Part shown: positions 1 through 8,554 of the stretch, piece after piece
Layout: every line of letters begins with the position of its first letter
Position numbering within the stretch: position 1 is the first letter of the stretch
Assembly: GCF_000739775.1 (NCBI RefSeq)
Contig: NZ_BBJH01000038.1
Coordinates: forward strand, 40,614-104,613
From: Paraburkholderia heleia NBRC 101817
Lineage (GTDB): Bacteria > Pseudomonadota > Gammaproteobacteria > Burkholderiales > Burkholderiaceae
Length of the DNA stretch: 64,000 bases
Reading direction: 5' to 3'
Notes under the pieces: model-generated
Databases searched by the model: none
Seen by the model: the letters and a program-made list of their open reading frames with translations, nothing else
Told to the model about the DNA's origin: nothing
Translations under genes and position numbers: made by a program

Positions 1-113
1 TCGGCATTCTGTGTCGTATCTTGCGCGTCTGGATTTCGCGTTTGTCTTTCGCGTATCGGGCCGGCACGCCGGCAAGCTTCGAACGTGCTCCAGCACGCCG
101 CCGGGTGCGGACT

Positions 114-119
114 TACAAT
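114..119 (+). promoter_or_regulatory. Candidate -10 box for selO
   Basis: A TACAAT hexamer lies about 26 bp before the selO start codon. I see no convincing -35 hexamer at the right distance, so this is only a candidate. Nothing else is recognisable in the first 144 bases of the window. Confidence 0.35.
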
Positions 120-144
120 ATCGAGTATTCAACAGGCCCTCAAT

Positions 145-1743
145 ATGTCGTTTTCACCAGGCACTACCGACTCCCAAGGCGGCGCGTCCGCTGCGCACAC
201 GCCCGCCACCGGTCCGCTCGCCGACTTCGAGCGCGCATTGACCGTGCCGCGCGACGATGCCTTCGCCACACTCGGCGCCCGCTTTTACACGCGCCTGCCC
301 GGCGCGCCGCTGCCTGCGCCGTACGTCGTCGGCTTCTCGAAGGCCATGGCCGCGCAACTCGGGCTCGATGCATCGGTTCTCGCCGATCCCGCGTTCGCCG
401 GGTTCTTCAGCGGGAATTTCACGCGCGAGCGCTCGCCTTCGACCATGTCGCACGCAACGGTCTACTCCGGCCACCAGTTCGGCGTATGGGCCGGGCAGCT
501 CGGCGACGGCCGCGCGCTCACGCTCGGCGAGGTCGAGCACGAGGGCAGGCGCAACGAGGTCCAGCTCAAGGGCGCGGGCCGCACACCTTACTCGCGCATG
601 GGCGACGGCCGCGCGGTGCTGCGTTCGTCGATCCGCGAGTTTCTGTGCTCGGAGGCCATGCATCATCTCGGCATTCCGACCACGCGCGCCCTCACGGTGA
701 TCGGCTCCGACCAGCCCGTGCGCCGCGAAGAGATGGAAACGGCTGCAGTCGTCACGCGCGTGTCGCCGAGCTTCGTGCGCTTCGGCCACTTCGAGCACTT
801 CTATTCCCACGACGACGTAGACGCGTTGCGCGCGCTCGCCGACCACGTGATCGCGCGCTTCTATCCGCGGCTGCGCGATGCCGACGACCCGTACCTCGCC
901 CTGCTCGACGAAGCGGTGCGCAGCACGGCGGCGCTGATGGTCGAGTGGCAGGCCGTAGGCTTCTGCCACGGCGTGATGAACACCGACAACATGTCGATCC
1001 TCGGCCTCACCATCGACTACGGTCCGTTCGGCTTCATGGACGGCTTCGACGCCAACCACATCTGCAATCATTCGGACTCGCAGGGCCGCTACGCGTACCG
1101 CATGCAGCCGCAGATCGCTTACTGGAATCTCTTTTGCCTCGCGCAGGCGCTCGTGCCGCTGTTCGGCGCGCACTACGACATCGCCGACGAAAAGAAGCGC
1201 GGCGAGCGCGTGGTGGCCGACGCGCAGGGCGTGCTCGAACGTTTCAAGGGGCACTTCGCGCCCGCGCTCGAAGCGCGCATGCGCGCGAAGCTCGGCCTCG
1301 AACACGAGCGCGAAGGCGACGACGCACTCGCAAACAAGCTGTTCGAAATCATGCATGCCAACCGTGCCGATTTCACGCTGACGTATCGCCATCTCGCGGG
1401 CGTCTCGATGCATGACGCGAGCGGGGATACGCCGGTGCGCGATCTCTTTCTCGATCGCGCCGCCTTCGACGCCTGGGCCGCCGACTACCGCGCGCGCCTC
1501 GCGCACGAAACACGCGACGACGCCGCGCGCGCCGAAGCGATGAACCGCACGAATCCGAAATACGTGCTGCGCAATCACCTCGCGCAAACGGCGATCGAGC
1601 GCGCCGCGCAGAAGGACTTCAGCGAAGTCGAACGGCTCGCCAGGGTGCTCGAGCGGCCATTCGACGAGCAGCCCGAGCATGCGTCGTACGCAGGGCTGCC
1701 GCCCGACTGGGCGAGTTCGCTCGAAGTCAGTTGCTCTTCGTGA
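145..1743 (+). CDS. selO: Protein adenylyltransferase SelO (YdiU family)
   Basis: This is a pseudokinase-fold enzyme that transfers AMP from ATP to Ser/Thr/Tyr of target proteins; family members have been linked to redox homeostasis. The product is 532 aa, normal for bacterial SelO. Visible motifs are QFGVWAGQLGDGRAL (about residue 111), HGVMNTDNMS (about 275) holding the catalytic/metal residues, and DYGPFGFMDGF (about 290). The protein ends in Cys-Ser-Ser; in eukaryotic SelO the equivalent residue is selenocysteine, so this is the Cys form. The ATG at 145 has AGG 8 bp upstream and is preferred to in-frame starts at 85, which precede the candidate -10. msrB follows on the same strand after 50 bp, a redox-themed pairing. 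Confidence 0.93.
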   Translation: MSFSPGTTDSQGGASAAHTPATGPLADFERALTVPRDDAFATLGARFYTRLPGAPLPAPYVVGFSKAMAAQLGLDASVLADPAFAGFFSGNFTRERSPSTMSHATVYSGHQFGVWAGQLGDGRALTLGEVEHEGRRNEVQLKGAGRTPYSRMGDGRAVLRSSIREFLCSEAMHHLGIPTTRALTVIGSDQPVRREEMETAAVVTRVSPSFVRFGHFEHFYSHDDVDALRALADHVIARFYPRLRDADDPYLALLDEAVRSTAALMVEWQAVGFCHGVMNTDNMSILGLTIDYGPFGFMDGFDANHICNHSDSQGRYAYRMQPQIAYWNLFCLAQALVPLFGAHYDIADEKKRGERVVADAQGVLERFKGHFAPALEARMRAKLGLEHEREGDDALANKLFEIMHANRADFTLTYRHLAGVSMHDASGDTPVRDLFLDRAAFDAWAADYRARLAHETRDDAARAEAMNRTNPKYVLRNHLAQTAIERAAQKDFSEVERLARVLERPFDEQPEHASYAGLPPDWASSLEVSCSS

Positions 1744-1793
1744 GCGCGCCCCCATCTATTTGATCCTTGTTTCCCTTCCGACAGGAACCCGAC

Positions 1794-2213
1794 ATGAGCC
1801 AGGACGACCACAACTCCCCTTCCTACCCCGGCTACAAGTCCGACGAGCAATGGCGCGAGCAGCTCGACGAAGGCCAGTACCAGGTCACGCGCCATGCGGC
1901 CACCGAGCGCGCCTTCACGGGCAAGTACTGGGATCATTTCGATCGCGGCGTGTATGACTGCGTGTGTTGCGGCACGCCCCTCTTCGAGTCCGACACGAAA
2001 TTCGACGCGGGTTGCGGCTGGCCGAGCTACTTCCGGCCGATCAACGGCGAGGTGATCGAGGAGAAAACCGACCGCACGCACGGCATGCTGCGCATCGAGG
2101 TGCGCTGCAAGAACTGCGGCGCGCACCTCGGCCACGTATTCGAAGATGGTCCGGCCCCGACTGGCCTTCGGTATTGCATCAATTCGGCTGCGTTACAATT
2201 CGAGCCCAAGTAA
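1794..2213 (+). CDS. msrB: Peptide-methionine (R)-S-oxide reductase MsrB
   Basis: MsrB reduces the R epimer of methionine sulfoxide in proteins, a cytoplasmic repair reaction driven by thioredoxin. The product is 139 aa, a full single-domain MsrB. Two CxxC zinc pairs are visible (CVCC around residue 56 and CKNC around 104), together with CGWPSYF and the catalytic Cys in RYCINS near residue 127. The start at 1794 (MSQDDHN) has AGGA 7 bp upstream and is preferred over an in-frame start at 1767. It lies 50 bp after selO and is followed by a strong palindrome before yciB. Confidence 0.96.
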   Translation: MSQDDHNSPSYPGYKSDEQWREQLDEGQYQVTRHAATERAFTGKYWDHFDRGVYDCVCCGTPLFESDTKFDAGCGWPSYFRPINGEVIEEKTDRTHGMLRIEVRCKNCGAHLGHVFEDGPAPTGLRYCINSAALQFEPK

Positions 2214-2221
2214 ACGCTTGG

Positions 2222-2273
2222 CAAGGCCGCCCCGCGCCCCGCGCGGGGCGCCGCTGGGTAGTCCGGGGCCTTG
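2222..2273 (+). repeat. Nested inverted repeat between msrB and yciB
   Basis: An 18-bp perfect palindrome (GCGCCCCGC / GCGGGGCGC, 2234-2251) sits inside an outer pair CAAGGCC (2222-2228) and GGCCTTG (2267-2273). RNA across it could fold into one extended hairpin. There is no T tract, so it is not a standard intrinsic terminator; it could be a processing or stabilising hairpin. Confidence 0.6.
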
Positions 2274-2325
2274 AAAGCGTCGTGCCCCTTTTGCCGGGCT
2301 CATTTCGTCAACTCTCAGGCCGATA

Positions 2326-2859
2326 ATGAAATTCCTGTTTGATCTGTTCCCGATCATCCTCTTTTTCGTCGCCTTCAAGCTGTGGGGCATCTTTACGGCT
2401 ACCGCCGTGGCGATTGGAGCTACGCTCGTGCAGATCGCGTGGGTGGCGTTCCGTCACCGCAAGGTCGACCCGATGCTGTGGCTTTCGCTCGGTATCGTCG
2501 TCGTGTTCGGCGGCGCCACGCTGATGCTGCACGACGAGACCTTCATCAAGTGGAAACCCACCGTGCTCTACTGGGCGTTCTCGGTCGTGCTGCTCGTTTC
2601 CCAGGTGGCATTCGGCAAGAACCTTATCGAAGCGATGATGGGCAAGCAAATCACGTTGCCGCCGCGCATCTGGACACAGTTGAACTTTGTCTGGTCGATC
2701 TTCTTCGCGCTGCTCGGCATTCTCAATCTCTTCGTGGCGTTCCACTTCTCCACCGACGCGTGGGTCGACTTCAAGCTCTTCGGCGCGACCGGCATCCTCG
2801 TGGTGTTCATCGTCGGCCAGAGCCTGTGGCTTTCGCGTTACATGAAGGAGGAAGAATGA
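2326..2859 (+). CDS. yciB: Inner-membrane septation protein YciB/IspZ
   Basis: This is a small polytopic inner-membrane protein of the YciB (intracellular septation protein A) family, linked to envelope synthesis and septation; it has no known enzymatic activity. The product is 177 aa with about five hydrophobic segments. The N-terminal MKFLFDLFPIILFFVAFKLW and the internal WKPTVLYW are typical of the family. AGG lies 6 bp before the ATG. The last codons overlap the start of the downstream bolA-type gene (ATGA at 2856-2859), so the two are probably translationally coupled. Confidence 0.93.
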   Translation: MKFLFDLFPIILFFVAFKLWGIFTATAVAIGATLVQIAWVAFRHRKVDPMLWLSLGIVVVFGGATLMLHDETFIKWKPTVLYWAFSVVLLVSQVAFGKNLIEAMMGKQITLPPRIWTQLNFVWSIFFALLGILNLFVAFHFSTDAWVDFKLFGATGILVVFIVGQSLWLSRYMKEEE

Positions 2860-3164
2860 GCGACGTCTTTCTCAACGCCAGCCCCGCCGAGCGCATGGCG
2901 CTCATCGAAACGCGCCTGAGTGCGGCGCTTGCGCCCGTTTCCATCGACGTGCGCGACGACAGCGCGCAGCACGCCGGACACGCGGGTGCCGCCGCCGGCG
3001 GTCACTATCATGTCACGATCGTTGCGCCCGCATTCGCGGGGAAAGCCCGCGTGGCAAGGCATCGCATGGTGTATGATGCGCTGGCCGAGGCCATGCAGCG
3101 CGGCATTCACGCACTCGCGATCACGGCGCTCACGCCCGAAGAAGCCGCGGCGCTGCCCCGGTAG
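2856..3164 (+). CDS. BolA family protein
   Basis: BolA proteins are small cytoplasmic proteins that pair with monothiol glutaredoxins in Fe-S trafficking or act as stress/morphology regulators. This one is 102 aa with the expected alpha-beta layout: a helical RMALIETRL start, a central HYHVTIVAPAFAGKARVARH strand-turn segment with its conserved His, and a C-terminal helix ending HALAITALTPEE. A Gly/Ala/His-rich loop (residues about 37-48) is longer than in short BolA proteins. The start codon overlaps the yciB stop. Which BolA subfamily it belongs to cannot be settled here. Confidence 0.88.
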   Translation: MSDVFLNASPAERMALIETRLSAALAPVSIDVRDDSAQHAGHAGAAAGGHYHVTIVAPAFAGKARVARHRMVYDALAEAMQRGIHALAITALTPEEAAALPR

Positions 3165-3226
3165 GCCCCACGTTAGATTTCGTTGTTATTGTTCGCCATT
3201 TTGGTTCGCCCCGTTAGGACTTTCCG

Positions 3227-4006
3227 ATGACCTTGAAGAAAACCCATCTTTGGGTGTTGCTGGCTGCGTGCGCGGCGGCTCCCGCCTTTGCGCAGAACAT
3301 CGCCGTCGTGAACGGCACGCCGATTCCCAAAGCGCGCGCCGATGCACTGGTCGAGCAGCTCGTGCATCAAGGCCAGCAGGATTCGCCGCAGCTGCAGATG
3401 GCCGTGCGTGAAGAGCTCGTGAATCGCGAAATCCTCATGCAGGAAGCCATCCGCGAAGGCATTCCGAACAAGCCGGACGTCAAGGCGCAGATCGCCGTGG
3501 CACAGCAAACCGTCGTGCTGCGCGCGCTGATCGAAAACTTCGTGAAGAACAATCAGCCGAGCGACGCCGAAGTCAAGGCGCGTTACGACCAGTTGACCAA
3601 GGATGCGGGCGGCAGCGAATACCACCTGCACCACATCCTCGTGGACAACGAGCAGCAGGCCAAGGACCTCATCGCGAAGATCAAGGCCGGCGCCAGCTTC
3701 GAAGACCTCGCAAGGCAGTACTCGAAGGACCCAGGCTCGGCCAAGAACGGCGGCGACCTCGACTGGTCCGATCCGAAGGCTTATGTGCCGGAATTCGCGG
3801 CTGCGGCCACGCACCTGCAAAAAGGCCAGATGACCGATACGCCGGTGCACACGCAGTTCGGCTGGCACATCATCCGCGTGGACGACATCCGCCCGGTCAC
3901 GCCGCCGCCGCTCGAGCAGGTGCGCCCGCAGATCGTCCAGCAGATCCAGCAGGAAAAGCTGCAGGCGTTCGAAGAGAATCTGCGCAAGCAAGCGAAGATT
4001 CAGTAA
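3227..4006 (+). CDS. Periplasmic parvulin-type peptidyl-prolyl isomerase
   Basis: This is a parvulin chaperone/isomerase that probably helps fold exported or outer-membrane proteins. The product is 259 aa, with a Sec signal peptide (KKTHLWVLLAACAAAPAFA, cleavage near residue 21), a SurA-N-like helical region (about 25-120) and one PpiC rotamase domain (about 127-222) bearing HLHHILV, GGDLDWSDP and FGWHIIRV. The C-terminal helix is rich in Gln and Lys. AGGA is 7 bp before the ATG. Unlike SurA it has a single rotamase domain, so the name prsA/cbf2-like is safer than surA. A bidirectional terminator follows. Confidence 0.93.
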   Translation: MTLKKTHLWVLLAACAAAPAFAQNIAVVNGTPIPKARADALVEQLVHQGQQDSPQLQMAVREELVNREILMQEAIREGIPNKPDVKAQIAVAQQTVVLRALIENFVKNNQPSDAEVKARYDQLTKDAGGSEYHLHHILVDNEQQAKDLIAKIKAGASFEDLARQYSKDPGSAKNGGDLDWSDPKAYVPEFAAAATHLQKGQMTDTPVHTQFGWHIIRVDDIRPVTPPPLEQVRPQIVQQIQQEKLQAFEENLRKQAKIQ

Positions 4007-4032
4007 GGCTGCACGCGGCTCTGAGTGCTGCG

Positions 4033-4070
4033 AAAAAAACCCCGCGACCGTCAAGGGCGCGGGGTTTTTG
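4033..4070. terminator. Bidirectional intrinsic terminator (parvulin gene / purL)
   Basis: A hairpin with arms CCCCGCG (4040-4046) and CGCGGGG (4058-4064) is flanked by an A run on the left and TTTTTG on the right, so it can end transcription from both convergent genes. Confidence 0.85.
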
Positions 4071-4118
4071 TTTATCGCTACCCCTGGCGTCAAACGTCCG
4101 CGAGGTTCGCGAGGCGCG

Positions 4119-7100
4119 TTAGCCCACCCACTTGCGCGCGTTCTGGAACGCACGCATCCACGGGCTTGCCTCGCCCCAGGCTTCGGGGTGCCAGCTCATC
4201 GTCACCGTGCGCTGCACGCGCTCGGTGTGCGGCATCAGCACCGTGAAGCGGCCGTCGGGCGTCGTGACCGAGGTAATGCCTTGCGGCGAGCCGTTCGGAT
4301 TGAACGGGTAGGCCTCGGTCGCCAGGGCGCGATGGTCGACGTAGCGCATCGCCACCGCAACCTTCGAGATGTCGCCCTGCTGCGAGAAGTCCGCGAAACC
4401 TTCGCCATGCGCGACCGCCACCGGAATGCGCGAGCCTTCCATGCCATTGAAGAAGATCGACGGCGAGCCCTGCACTTCCACCAGCGAGAAGCGCGCTTCG
4501 AACTGCTCCGACTTGTTGCGCGTGAACTTCGGCCACGCTTGCGCACCCGGGATCATCGAGGCGAGGCTCGACATCATCTGGCAGCCGTTGCAGATGCCGA
4601 GCGCAAACGTGTCCTGACGCGCGAAGAACGCCGCGAACATGTCCGCGAGCTTCGCATTGAAGCGGATCGTCTTGGCCCAGCCTTCTCCCGCACCCAGCAC
4701 GTCGCCGTACGAGAAGCCGCCACAGGCCACCGCGCCCGCGAAGTCGGCGAGCGTGGCGCGGCCTTCGAGCAGGTCGCTCATGTGGACGTCGTGCGCGTCG
4801 AAGCCGGCGCGGTCGAACGCGTACGCGGTTTCGAGGTGCGAGTTCACGCCCTGCTCGCGCAGGATCGCCACACGCGGACGCGCACCCTTGCCGATGAACG
4901 GCGCGGCGACGTCTTCCGCCGGATCGAACGTGAGATGCGGCTGCATGCCCGGATCGGCGGCGTCGAGCAGCGCGTCGTATTCGGAATCGGCGCACGCGGG
5001 GTTGTCGCGCAGACGCGCAATGCGCCAGCTCACTTCGCTCCACACGCGTTGCAGCTGCGCACGCGGCGCTTCGTAGATGCGCTTCGCGTCACGGTAGATT
5101 TCGATCGAGTCGCGATTGTTCAGCGTGCCGATCACGTGCGAGCACACCGAGAGGCCATGCTCACGCAGGACGCCCATCACGGCGTCGCGCTGCTGTGCCG
5201 GCACCTGGATCACCGCGCCGAGTTCTTCGGAGAAGAGTGCGCGCAGCGTGCGGTCTTCACGGCGGCCGCTCGTCTGCTTCGCCCAGTCCTTGGCGTCGCC
5301 GTAGTCCGATTCGTGCTCGCTGTCGAGCGTGAGCATGTCCACGTTCAGCGACACGCCGGTGTGGCCCGCGAAGGCCATTTCGCAGACCGTCGCCCACAGG
5401 CCGCCGTCCGAGCGGTCATGGTACGCGAGCAGTTGCTCGTTTGCGTTCAGTTGCTGGATGGCCGTGAAGAACTGCTTGAGGTCTTCGGCGTTGTCCACGT
5501 CGGGCACCGCGTCGCCGACCTGCTGCGTGACCTGCGCGAAGATGCTGCCGCCCATGCGGTGCTTGCCGCGGCCCAGATCGATCGCGATCAGCACCGACTC
5601 GCCCGCTTCGTCGGCGCGGCGCAGTTGCGGCGTGAGGTGGCGGCGCACGTCGTCGACCGGCGCGAACGCCGAGATGATGAGCGAAACCGGCGCGACCACT
5701 TCCTTCGCCACGCCTTGTTCGTTCCACTTCGTGCGCATGGAGAGCGAATCCTTGCCCACCGGAATGCCGATGCCCAACGCGGGGCACAGCTCCATGCCGA
5801 TCGCCTTCACGGTGTCGTACAGCGCGGCGTCCTCGCCCGGTGCGCCGCACGCGGCCATCCAGTTCGCGGAGAGCTTGAGCTTGTCGAGCGACAGGATGGG
5901 TGCGCTCGCGATGTTGGTGATCGCCTCGCCCACGGCCATGCGGCCCGATGCGGGCGCATCGATCACGGCGAGCGGCGTGCGCTCGGCCATCGTCATCGCT
6001 TCGCCCTTGTAGCCGGCGTAGTCGAGCGCAGTGATCGCGCAGTCGGCCACCGGCACCTGCCACGGGCCGACCATCTGGTCGCGCACCGTCGTGCCGCCCA
6101 CCGAGCGGTCGCCGATGGTGATGAGGAACGACTTGCTGCCCACGGTCGGGTGGCGCAGCACGCTCTGCGCCACTTCGTCGAGCGAGACGCCCGTGACTTC
6201 GACCGGCGCCAGCGGCACGCTCGCGTGCTCGACGTTGCGGTGCATGCGCGGCGGTTTGCCGAGCAGGATGTCCATCGGCATGTCGACAGGCTGGTGGCCG
6301 CCGTTGGCCGCAAGCGCCGCTTCGTCGGTGTCGATGAGCTTCAGGTCGCGCGCGTCGGTCGCGACGCCCACGACGGCGAACGGGCAGCGCTCACGCTCGC
6401 AGATCGCCTGGAACTCGGCCAGATCGGCGGGTGCGATTGCGAGGACGTAGCGTTCCTGCGATTCGTTCGACCAGATTTCGCGCGGCGAAAGACCCGACTC
6501 TTCGAGCTGCACCTTGCGCAGTTCGAAGCGCGCGCCCTTGTCCGCGCCGTCGACGAGTTCCGGGAAGGCGTTGGAAAGGCCGCCCGCGCCCACGTCGTGA
6601 ATGCTCAGGATCGGGTTGCGCTCGCCCAGTTGCCAGCACGAATTGATGACTTCCTGCGCGCGACGCTCGATTTCCGGGTTGCCGCGCTGAACCGAGTCGA
6701 AGTCGAGTTCGGCCGTGTTGGTGCCGGTGGCCATCGAGCTGGCCGCGCCGCCGCCCATGCCGATGCGCATGCCGGGGCCGCCGATCTGGATGAGCAGCGT
6801 GCCGGCCGGCAGGTCGTGCTTGTGCGTGTGCTGCGCGCTGATGTTGCCGAGGCCGCCCGCGATCATGATCGGCTTGTGATAGCCGCGCACGGTGCCCGCC
6901 ACGTTCTGTTCGTAAGTACGGAAATAGCCGCCGAGGTTCGGCCGGCCGAATTCGTTGTTGAACGCGGCGCCGCCAAGCGGGCCGTCGATCATGATCTGCA
7001 GCGGCGACGCGATGCGGTCCGGGCGGCCGTATGTACCGTTCGCGCCCTCGGTGTCGGCCGGATTGCGCAGCGCGAGCGGCACGGCCGCGTCGCGGGCGTC

Positions 7101-8213
7101 TTCCCAGGCTTCGCGCGCGTCGGGCAGATCGAGGTTCGACACCGTGAAACCCGTGAGGCCGGCCTTCGGACGCGCGCCGCGGCCCGTCGCGCCTTCGTCG
7201 CGGATTTCGCCGCCCGAGCCCGTTGCCGCGCCCGCGAACGGCGAGATCGCCGTGGGATGGTTGTGCGTCTCCACCTTCATCAGCGTGTGCGTGAGTTCGG
7301 TGTGGCGGCCGTAGCGCTCACCCGGCTCGCCCGACGTGCCTTCGGCGTTGTTCCTGCGCGGGAACCAGCGTTCCGCGACCGCGCCTTCCATGATCGACGA
7401 GTTGTCCGAGTACGCGACGATCGTGCCCTGCGGGCTGATCTTCTCGGTGTTGCGGATCATCGCGAAAAGCGACATATCCTGATCGTGGCCGTCGATCGTC
7501 CAGCTCGCGTTGAAGATCTTGTGGCGGCAGTGCTCGCTGTTGGCCTGCGCGAACATCATCAGTTCGACGTCGGTCGGGTTGCGTTCGAGCTTCTTGAAGT
7601 TTTCGACGAGGTAGTCGATTTCATCGTCGGCGAGCGCGAGGCCCAGTTCGCCATTGGCCGTTTCCAGCGCCGCACGGCCGTGGCCGAGCACGTCCACCGT
7701 CTGCATCGGCCTCGCCGGCAGTTCGTCGAACAGATGCAGTGCCGCGTCGCGCGAAGGCGCCACGCTTTCGGTCATGCGGTCGTGCAGCGCCGCGGCGACA
7801 GCGGCGTGCGCCTCTTCCGAAAGCGTCTTCTTGCCGCCGAGCAGGCCCGACTTGAGCACCACGGTGTATTCGACGCCCCGCTCGATGCGGCGCACCTGTT
7901 CGAGGCCGCAATGGTGCGCGATGTCCGTGGCCTTGCTCGCCCACGGCGACACCGTGCCGAAGCGCGGCACGACGAGGAACGTGAGCGCGCTGCCGCGCTC
8001 CTGCGGGGCCGCGAACGGCGCGCCGTAGTGCATCAGCGCTTCGATCTTCGCGCTGTCGTCAGCGGAAAGCGCCGCGGCCGAGTTGACGAAATGCAGATAC
8101 TGGCCGTGCACGCCGACGATGTTGGCGTCGATACGCTGAAGCGTCTCGAGCAGGCGGGTCTGACGGAAGTCGGAAAGGGCCGAAGCACCGGGGAAACACG
8201 AGAAGTGGGCCAT
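4119..8213 (-). CDS. purL: Phosphoribosylformylglycinamidine synthase
   Basis: PurL catalyses the ATP-dependent conversion of FGAR to FGAM, using glutamine, in de novo purine synthesis in the cytoplasm. The product is 1364 aa, the long single-chain form found in proteobacteria. In order it has an N-terminal PurS-like region, a linker, two AIRS-like halves (e.g. MKVETHNHPTAISPFAGA and GGAASSMATGTNTAELDFD), and a C-terminal class I glutamine amidotransferase domain with nucleophile Cys1208 in LGICNGCQMM and a terminal TMSWHPEAWG His/Glu pair. It starts MAHFSCFPGASALSDF, as homologues do. It is convergent with the parvulin gene and divergent from the dadA-like gene. Confidence 0.98.
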   Translation of the reverse strand: MAHFSCFPGASALSDFRQTRLLETLQRIDANIVGVHGQYLHFVNSAAALSADDSAKIEALMHYGAPFAAPQERGSALTFLVVPRFGTVSPWASKATDIAHHCGLEQVRRIERGVEYTVVLKSGLLGGKKTLSEEAHAAVAAALHDRMTESVAPSRDAALHLFDELPARPMQTVDVLGHGRAALETANGELGLALADDEIDYLVENFKKLERNPTDVELMMFAQANSEHCRHKIFNASWTIDGHDQDMSLFAMIRNTEKISPQGTIVAYSDNSSIMEGAVAERWFPRRNNAEGTSGEPGERYGRHTELTHTLMKVETHNHPTAISPFAGAATGSGGEIRDEGATGRGARPKAGLTGFTVSNLDLPDAREAWEDARDAAVPLALRNPADTEGANGTYGRPDRIASPLQIMIDGPLGGAAFNNEFGRPNLGGYFRTYEQNVAGTVRGYHKPIMIAGGLGNISAQHTHKHDLPAGTLLIQIGGPGMRIGMGGGAASSMATGTNTAELDFDSVQRGNPEIERRAQEVINSCWQLGERNPILSIHDVGAGGLSNAFPELVDGADKGARFELRKVQLEESGLSPREIWSNESQERYVLAIAPADLAEFQAICERERCPFAVVGVATDARDLKLIDTDEAALAANGGHQPVDMPMDILLGKPPRMHRNVEHASVPLAPVEVTGVSLDEVAQSVLRHPTVGSKSFLITIGDRSVGGTTVRDQMVGPWQVPVADCAITALDYAGYKGEAMTMAERTPLAVIDAPASGRMAVGEAITNIASAPILSLDKLKLSANWMAACGAPGEDAALYDTVKAIGMELCPALGIGIPVGKDSLSMRTKWNEQGVAKEVVAPVSLIISAFAPVDDVRRHLTPQLRRADEAGESVLIAIDLGRGKHRMGGSIFAQVTQQVGDAVPDVDNAEDLKQFFTAIQQLNANEQLLAYHDRSDGGLWATVCEMAFAGHTGVSLNVDMLTLDSEHESDYGDAKDWAKQTSGRREDRTLRALFSEELGAVIQVPAQQRDAVMGVLREHGLSVCSHVIGTLNNRDSIEIYRDAKRIYEAPRAQLQRVWSEVSWRIARLRDNPACADSEYDALLDAADPGMQPHLTFDPAEDVAAPFIGKGARPRVAILREQGVNSHLETAYAFDRAGFDAHDVHMSDLLEGRATLADFAGAVACGGFSYGDVLGAGEGWAKTIRFNAKLADMFAAFFARQDTFALGICNGCQMMSSLASMIPGAQAWPKFTRNKSEQFEARFSLVEVQGSPSIFFNGMEGSRIPVAVAHGEGFADFSQQGDISKVAVAMRYVDHRALATEAYPFNPNGSPQGITSVTTPDGRFTVLMPHTERVQRTVTMSWHPEAWGEASPWMRAFQNARKWVG

Positions 8214-8554
8214 GGACTGGGGCGTTGCGTCGAGGTTGCGTCAGAGTTGCGTCGCGGCTTCGCCTCGCGCGAAACACGTCGCAAGGTGGCGATGCGTCGC
8301 GCGGGGATGGCGACGGTCAGGCGAAGGGAGACCGCGATTATAACCCGGAAGGCCTGTCCTGACCGCCCCGGCAGCGGCTCGAAACGCATGTGGCGACCCG
8401 GCCTCGCGCATGGCGACGCGGACGCTTTCGCTGCTATCATTGCGCGTTTCGTCTGATCGGCGCACCCGGGCATGGCTTCGGCGCGCCGCGCGCCCCACCT
8501 TCGGCAGCGCGCCCTCACCCGAGCGAGCGCCACCTGCCTGCAGATCGTATCGTC
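8214..8554. other. 341-bp divergent intergenic region (purL / dadA-like)
   Basis: This gap holds a candidate purL -10 box and an inverted repeat around it (listed separately). A weak TATCAT near 8435 might serve the plus-strand oxidoreductase. I see no ORF or RNA gene. Confidence 0.5.
8314..8365 (-). promoter_or_regulatory. Candidate purL promoter inside an inverted repeat
   Basis: On the minus strand a perfect TATAAT (8337-8342) lies about 124 bp before the purL start codon. It is flanked by a perfect 8-bp inverted repeat, CGGTCAGG (8314-8321) and CCTGACCG (8358-8365), whose centre coincides with the centre of the hexamer. No good -35 hexamer is visible, so the promoter may be activator-dependent or the match fortuitous. 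Confidence 0.45.

Noticed and set aside
4068..8456. A 1462-codon open frame on the plus strand across purL
   Set aside because: It is antisense to an unmistakable purL and its translation is Arg/His/Val-rich, the usual shadow of high-GC third-position bias.
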